A stretch of 64,000 bases of DNA, taken from the NCBI RefSeq assembly GCF_019175285.1, contig NC_056528.1, forward strand, positions 12,918,990 to 12,982,989, in the 5' to 3' direction. Below are positions 59,201 through 64,000 of this stretch, piece after piece. The notes under the pieces were generated by a model, which was not told the origin of the DNA, ran no database searches, and worked only from the letters and a program-made list of their open reading frames with translations. The number at the start of each line of letters is the position of its first letter. Positions within the stretch are counted from its first letter, which is position 1. The position numbers were made by a program, and so were the translations under genes. The stretch is from Sceloporus undulatus. Its lineage: Eukaryota > Chordata > Lepidosauria > Squamata > Phrynosomatidae.

Positions 59201-62200
59201 AGTGGCAGGGTCACTGGGAGCATCGGTTTGCCATCACAGTCTTGGCTAGTGTCAGGCAGATCACCCAGCCATCCAATTTATGCCACAGAAAACATTCCTC
59301 TGACCCATGGGGACCAGTGGGGGCTTCCATTCTGTGATCCAGGTTCAAAACACCCAGAATTGGCAGGCAGGTGCCCTCTTGCTGTGCACTACTGTCACTG
59401 CACCTCCACAGCACAGCTGGGAAGAAGGTAACACTTGCTGTTTGGTGCTTGCTATTTGGTCCTTCCTCCAATGGAGCAACTGAGCTGGCTCAGAAAGAGT
59501 CCCACTTCCTTTTTCAAGGCTCTCACCACTTCAGAGATTACAGGTCTCCAAAGCACTCTGCACACCTGGGAATGTTGCATGTGTATATATACCTCAGTGC
59601 CAGAGATCTCAGAAAAGTTGCTAGTTTGGATGACAACTTTTAGAAACCCCCAACCAGCACCATTCTGGAAGCTGTCATCCAGACAAGCAAATTTTCCAAA
59701 CTCTATTCAAGATTAAAGTGGGAAGAAGGCCCCTGTCTGTTTTTCTCTGATTAAAGAAGGGGAGCTAGGAGCTCAACAAGGAATCCAGTTCAAGTCAAAG
59801 TCTCCTAAAGACAGAAGCTATTCAGGGCGAAAGTCTCTTATTTCCTCCTCATTGAACACAGATGAGGGGTCGCACTATGGCTCTTCCCCAACGACTGAGC
59901 CCCAAAATCTGTTCTGATTTTCACATAAGAGTAGGAGACAAAAGCTGCACAGAGAGTCTGTCTTTTCTTAAAGATGGGGAGAAGCCATTTTTACAGTGGC
60001 ATCACTTGGCTAAGGTGAAGCACTTTTGGCTGGGAGAAACCTCAATCCATCTTGCCCACAGTGCACCCGTCTCCAGCTCCTCCCTCCATACCTCTGGAGC
60101 TCATCATCAGAGGGGGAGTACTTGGAGGTCACGTCAGCCAGATCCCCGAAAATCTGCTTGCTGTAAACGGTGAGAGAGGAAAGCAGGATCAGCTCCTGCC
60201 AAGTAGAGCTCAGGAGGCAGGTGTAGTCCTTGATGGAGAGTTCACAGAAGAATGGCAGCTTCTTGATCCAGGCAATCTGGCGGAAGAGCAGCTCATCCGC
60301 CAGCCGACAGAGCAGTGCGAAGAGCTCAGCCTGAGTCACTTTGTACCTGCAGGACAACCATAAAAAGTAAATCACAGCACTTCAGGCCACCAAGGATCAT
60401 CTAGCTCACCCTCCTTGCCAGTAGAGGAAAGGAGTTGTGAAAGGGGAGCAACTGATTACTTCCTTCCTCCTCCCCCTCTTTCACACTTTCTCTTACAGCA
60501 ATAATCTGGAGACATATGTCAAGCTGGGAGGGACGGTGTGACTGCTCCAAGGTTATCCAGGAAGCTTCACAGCTCACACAGGACTAGATCTCCCAAGTCC
60601 CAGTCTACCACTCATAAACACTATATACATCAATCTTAGAGTAAGGCCCCATTATTTTAACCTTGCTATATGTCACCTTTAGTGTCGTGCCTTGCCAGGA
60701 GAAACGTGACATACAAATAAAATAAAAGTAAAGAAATAAAGAAAAATAAAACCAAAACATATGACATAAACTTGTCGTAACTTAGGGCAGGGCTGGGAAA
60801 TGTGTGGTCCTTCAGAGGTTCTGGGACACCAACTGTGAGCCTTCCCCACCTCTGGCTATGCTGACTAGGGGTTGCTGGAGGTCTGTATGAGCCCCACCCC
60901 AGCTGTAGGATCTCAGCAGGTCTTAATCTAGCCCTTCTGGGCTGTGGGCGAGAGCTTACCCATCTTCAATCAGCATAGGGGTGCCCAGGGGTTCCAGGTC
61001 CTCCGCAGACACCAGCTGGCTGATGAGGAGGCCATGGGACTGTGGGTCGTGGCTTCGGGGCTGGGAGGGCATGATGGCTGTGTGAGCTGGGCAGCTCAGA
61101 AGGTGCGGAAGGTACTGGTAGGGTGCAGGCACTGGCGTTCCCATATACTGATCCCTGAGTACGGTGAATCCATTCAGCTCCACAGACCTACTGGAGGCAA
61201 AGTGGGAAAAAACAAAAAGGGCATTGAGAGAGAAGCAAAGGGGAACAAGCCAGCTTTCAGCCCCTGCCTGAAACACTCCTGGACCCTCTATTTCCCAACT
61301 GTGAGTCCCACCTTGAGGACGGGGTCGAGACTGGGGAGGGCTGGTTGCTCTCCGACACCCCATTCCCGGGGGAGCTGTTATCACTGTCCCCATTGTTGCT
61401 CCAGGAGATGTTGGCCTCCCCTTCAAACTCCTGTCCGGACATGATCCGCTCGATCTCTTCCTCGGAGATCTGCCGAGGAGAAAAGGAAAGAGCACAATGA
61501 GGGAACAGATAAAGAAGGTGGCATCTGTCCTCCTATAGAAGCAAAGCAGGAGAGGGGATTGGGTCCTTCCCATCGCAAGGGAATCCTGAGCCACATGTTC
61601 AGCTTTATTTGTCTGCAACTACTCCCCAGGAGACAGCCTTGATGTACTGGCTACCTTGGGTCCCACTCTCAGAGGAAGGCTGTATATACATTAAAAATAT
61701 AATATAATATAACAGGCAAGATGGAGGAACAGACAGCTAGCGGCAAAAGCTCTACTCTGTCAAGGGCCAGACTGTGATCCTAGGAGAGACAGATTCAGGC
61801 CCAGGGCCTGAGGTTCTCCACTTCAGATCTTGTGTGTGTGTGTGTGTGCATGCGTGTGTGCGCGCGCGCTTAGGATGCCTTGACAGCTGGGCTTTCAAAG
61901 ATCTATTTTGCTAATCTTCCAGGCAGCTTCTGGCAATCTGTCAGCTCTTTTTAAAGCTTATTTATGGATGAGCTTGCTTCCATTGTTTTTATGCTAGTTT
62001 GTAAACTGTCCTGCAGACTCTAATGGATATAAGAGACATATACATAAAAATGCAGAGTAGAAGTATCCAAAATGGATTTTTAAAAAGAGGCAAGCCAAGT
62101 CCTTGCTTCAGAAACATAGACTGGGATCTTGAGTCTCAATCTGGTTGTCTGATTTCCAACACCAGGAAGAAACAACAAGCTGAATTTCCAGCACATTAAG

Positions 62201-63504
62201 GCATAGGGAAATGATGACTCTGTTTGCAGGGAAGGAGCACCAGAGCACCTTTTAACAGGCAAGCTCTGCATTTTTTCCTCCAAAATAATATCCCCCCAAA
62301 ACACAAATGTCATCCCAAAAGGGACATTCGGCTTTACTGCTATCTCAAAGTAAGATGCCTTGCTCCCCACCATGTCCTGTTCCCCCCTTCCTTGAGTTGC
62401 CATCTAGAAAGTGGTCATCACTTCTCACTTCTGTGGCAGGGAGCGATTGGGCAGAATTAGCACACATTTTACAAGACATCTGCAGACAAGCTGGAGCATC
62501 AATCAGCCAGACATTTACTGGGTGCCCTGCTTGAGACAACTTCAGAAATTGCGCTGTGATCACGGGGAAGATTTACGGAAAGCTTGGCAGGGACTGAAGG
62601 GATTATGCCGGTTTAGAGAAGGGCGGAAGGGTTGCCACTGGGCCAGAGCGATTGCCAGCTAACATCTCCCTGAGGCAAGGGGAAATGGTCCAGACAGCTG
62701 CAACGTCCCACTGCCCCCAAGGTGGTTCCACTGAACTCCTCTGATTGTTCTGACAGGAAAATAAACCGCTTCTTGTAATAGGAAAAGGCCTGATATGGAG
62801 TCAAATCATTAGACCATCTAGATGGACTGCTTACACTGATTGGCAGCAGCTCACCAGGGCTTAAGTCTGTCAGAAATCTGCTGTCTGCCATATTTATCAA
62901 TTGACAATAACTGAACCTAGGACTGAAAAGCAGCGGCTCTGCCAGTGAGTTATGACACTGAATCAGACCAGTGGTCCATCCTAGCACTGTCTGCACTGGC
63001 TAGCAGCAGTCTTCCAGAGTTTTAGATGGCAGTCTTTCTAGTTCTACCTGAAAATGCAGGGGATTGTCCCTAAAGGTATTTTACATGCAAAGCAGAGGCT
63101 CTGGGAACTGAACTACAGCTCTCCCGCCTTTCCACATCACTCCAAGGTACTACAGCCAAGATGGAAAGGGCAGCAAAAGCTGGCCATACCTCATCTTATG
63201 TGTTCCTCGCACATCTGCTACATCCATCCATTTGCAACAGGCGGCAGCACAGAAAACTGGGAAAATATCCCTGCATTCTGGCTTTCTCAAGTTCCTTGGA
63301 AATTAAAGGGAATCAATCCTTTTATCTAGTTTATGGTCACCTTGCCTTGAATCATGGTTCTCTAGGAATGCCACCAGGTGCCAATGGCTGAGTGGGGAAA
63401 CTTAAGCTAGAAACAGCTGGGTTCAGTTGCCCCAAAAGGGCAGCTCACCTGGACTGGTCCAATGCTCTTGTTCCTGCCTCCGGGCATGCCGTCTTCGCGG
63501 ATTG
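53151..63504 (-). CDS. NR6A1: Germ cell nuclear factor (NR6A1), seven 3'-terminal coding exons, 5' part outside window
   Basis: Orphan nuclear receptor that binds DR0 elements as a homodimer and represses genes such as Oct4 during early development and gametogenesis. Visible exons are 63449-63504, 61312-61469, 60960-61190, 60092-60346, 55069-55190, 53919-54071 and 53151-53239. Phases agree throughout and give about 355 residues, against about 352 for the matching part of the 480-residue human protein. Order: DNA-binding-domain extension ([18 protein letters not shown]), serine-rich hinge, then an LBD with [20 protein letters not shown] and a C-terminus ending GGVSKE. The zinc fingers and N-terminus must lie beyond 64,000. 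No stop or frameshift is seen. The next gene downstream in transcription is NR5A1, so the mammalian order is kept. Identification is from close agreement with the remembered human protein. Confidence 0.97.
53240..53918 (-). other. NR6A1: NR6A1 last intron
   Basis: 679 nt with a G run near 53370. Nothing else recognised. Confidence 0.85.
53919..54071 (-). CDS. NR6A1: NR6A1 exon: ligand-binding domain
   Basis: 153 nt encoding [20 protein letters not shown] through [15 protein letters not shown]. The acceptor TTTTAG follows a T-rich tract; donor GTGAGA. Confidence 0.95.
54072..55068 (-). other. NR6A1: NR6A1 intron with long pyrimidine tract
   Basis: About 1 kb. On the transcribed sense it has a CT-rich stretch at about 55020-54790, close after the donor. 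No mobile element recognised. Confidence 0.85.
55069..55190 (-). CDS. NR6A1: NR6A1 exon: ligand-binding domain
   Basis: 122 nt encoding [20 protein letters not shown] through [12 protein letters not shown]. Acceptor CTGACAG, donor GTAAGG. The intron to the previous exon is 4.9 kb and holds the CR1 LINE. Confidence 0.95.
55191..60091 (-). other. NR6A1: NR6A1 intron holding a CR1 LINE
   Basis: 4.9 kb. The CR1 copy takes up 56.25-58.48 kb in the orientation opposite to the gene. The flanks show no recognisable element. Confidence 0.85.
56245..58481 (+). mobile_element. CR1 LINE, 5'-truncated, with most of the reverse transcriptase
   Basis: Encodes the end of ORF2: the pre-RT region ([20 protein letters not shown]), RT motifs [36 protein letters not shown] and catalytic FADDTKLGG, then [20 protein letters not shown] and the C-terminus [20 protein letters not shown]. 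It ends in the CR1 3' tail (GGGGGTTGGACTGGATGGCC, then ATTCTATG units at 58456-58481). ORF1 and the endonuclease are missing. The three reading blocks (56370-56894, 57008-57931, 57931-58395) lie in different frames, with breaks near 56890 and 57930, so it is dead. Agreement with chicken CR1 is strong. It looks fairly young. Confidence 0.95.
60092..60346 (-). CDS. NR6A1: NR6A1 exon: ligand-binding domain core
   Basis: 255 nt encoding [20 protein letters not shown], then the [20 protein letters not shown] segment and SPSDDELQR. This is nearly invariant in vertebrate GCNF. Acceptor TCCTGCAG, donor GTATGG. Confidence 0.96.
60347..60959 (-). other. NR6A1: NR6A1 intron
   Basis: 613 nt with no recognised repeat apart from an AAATAAAATAAAAG-rich stretch near 60715-60760. 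Confidence 0.85.
60960..61190 (-). CDS. NR6A1: NR6A1 exon: hinge to ligand-binding domain
   Basis: Starts after CTCCAG and reads (S)[17 protein letters not shown] through [20 protein letters not shown]. Donor GTAAGC. The acceptor is of NAGNAG type (CAGTAG), so use of the second AG would drop one serine. The intron before it is only 121 nt. Confidence 0.94.
61312..61469 (-). CDS. NR6A1: NR6A1 exon: hinge, serine-rich
   Basis: Begins [20 protein letters not shown] and ends in a Ser/Pro-rich stretch (VSTPSS) after 52 codons plus 2 nt. Acceptor CTCGGCAG, donor GTGGGA. It corresponds to the human hinge segment with several substitutions, as expected for this variable part. Confidence 0.94.
61470..63448 (-). 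other. NR6A1: NR6A1 intron
   Basis: 2.0 kb. Holds a TG/CG run at 61830-61869 and otherwise unassigned sequence. No exon seen. Confidence 0.85.
61830..61869. repeat. (TG)n(CG)n alternating purine-pyrimidine run
   Basis: TG units passing into GCGCGCGC. The composition favours Z-DNA. Confidence 0.9.
63449..63504 (-). CDS. NR6A1: NR6A1 exon: DNA-binding-domain C-terminal extension
   Basis: A 56-nt exon. It completes an Ala codon, then reads [18 protein letters not shown]. Acceptor ACACACAG lies in a CA-rich tract; donor GTGAGC. The phase-1 intron inside Ala is at the same place as in NR5A1. The preceding zinc-finger exon is not in the window. Confidence 0.93.
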
Positions 63505-64000
63505 CTGTGTGTGTGGGGGGGGAGACATGTAATAAAAGATCAGATGGTCAGAAATTTGATACCCTTTTTATAGGAGGGCATAAAATCCAGTGTTTTTGTG
63601 CCCAGGGAACGGATGGGATCATACAGCTCTTCTAAGACCAACAACAACAATAATAATAACAGTGCTGCTAATGATGATATGTCTTATCATCATTGGTACT
63701 TCTGGTACCAATAGGGATTATATTTGGGTATCCTAACAGACAGTAGCCACTGGTGGTCCTAACCTCCATGAATTTTGCCAACTCCCTTCCAGTTGGCAGA
63801 CATCACAACATCCCATGGCTAAAAGTCCCACCATTAAACTGGGCACTGTGTGAAGAAAGCCTTCTTTTTCTCTGTCCTGAATCCAATCCAACCCTAAGGC
63901 AAACCTATTCTGGGATGTTCTTGGCAAGATTTGTTCAGAAGAGGTTTGCCATGGTCTTCCTCTGAAACTAAGAGCTTGTATTCCTGGACTATGGCTGGGT
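63505..64000 (-). other. NR6A1: Start of an NR6A1 intron that runs out of the window
   Basis: The upstream neighbour exon (second zinc finger) is not reached. A family 1 SINE occupies the end. Confidence 0.85.
63880..64000 (-). mobile_element. tRNA-derived SINE, family 1, cut by window edge
   Basis: AACCCTAAGGCAAACCTATT, TTGGCAAGATTTGTTCAGAA and CTTCCTCTGAAACTAAGAGC are the tail-to-middle part in minus orientation. Confidence 0.7.

Noticed and set aside
60956-61618. 220-codon frame on the minus strand starting upstream of the NR6A1 exons
   Set aside because: It reads through two real NR6A1 exons and the 121-nt intron between them. The spliced model explains both better.
63505-64000. miR-181a-2/b-2 hairpins, which lie in an NR6A1 intron in human
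   Set aside because: No sequence matching the mature miRNAs was found in the visible intron pieces. They would be expected further upstream, outside the window.

Overview
This is vertebrate nuclear DNA, most likely from a squamate reptile. Coding exons are short and widely spaced, with GT/AG introns. The repeat load is squamate-like: CR1 LINEs, the 3' end of a BovB (RTE) LINE, tRNA-derived and 5S-rRNA-derived SINEs, a SPIN-type hAT element, Tigger-like TA-flanked MITEs, and many AAT/ATC/ATTC/GT microsatellites. I cannot name the species.

Two paralogous orphan nuclear receptor genes lie head to tail on the minus strand, the arrangement seen at human 9q33. NR5A1 (steroidogenic factor 1) has its complete coding region at 5,844-29,424 in six coding exons. 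It predicts a 506-residue protein, against 461 in human; the excess is mostly in a hinge carrying proline runs and a 12-histidine run. NR6A1 (germ cell nuclear factor) is present as its seven 3'-terminal coding exons at 53,151-63,504. Its zinc-finger and N-terminal exons lie beyond base 64,000. All 13 coding exons keep frame across every junction, and no host-gene break is visible.

Layout: 1-4,530 is repeat-bearing DNA downstream of NR5A1 with no gene recognised. 4,531-5,843 is the probable NR5A1 3' UTR. Introns 6 to 2 of NR5A1 occupy 6,092-29,322; introns 6 and 4 each hold a long non-repeat block that could be an enhancer. 29,439-38,136 is probably intron 1 plus arrays of simple and foldback repeats. 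38,137-38,470 is a candidate non-coding exon 1 and promoter (E-box, CCAAT box, strong splice donor). 38.5-48 kb is intergenic DNA rich in DNA-transposon relics, including a SPIN copy nested in a Tigger-like MITE. About 48-53.15 kb is the probable NR6A1 3' UTR and flank, and 53.15-64 kb is NR6A1, with a 2.2-kb CR1 LINE in one intron.

Both genes encode transcription factors: NR5A1 for steroidogenic, gonadal and adrenal programmes, NR6A1 as a repressor in germ cells and early embryos. They come from related receptor subfamilies, and each shows the same phase-1 intron inside the alanine codon at the start of the DNA-binding-domain extension. I found no new multi-gene system. The points most worth following up are the NR5A1 hinge (His run, and loss of the residue matching human Ser203), the candidate promoter and enhancers, the foldback repeat cluster at 32.4-34.3 kb, and the nested SPIN insertion.
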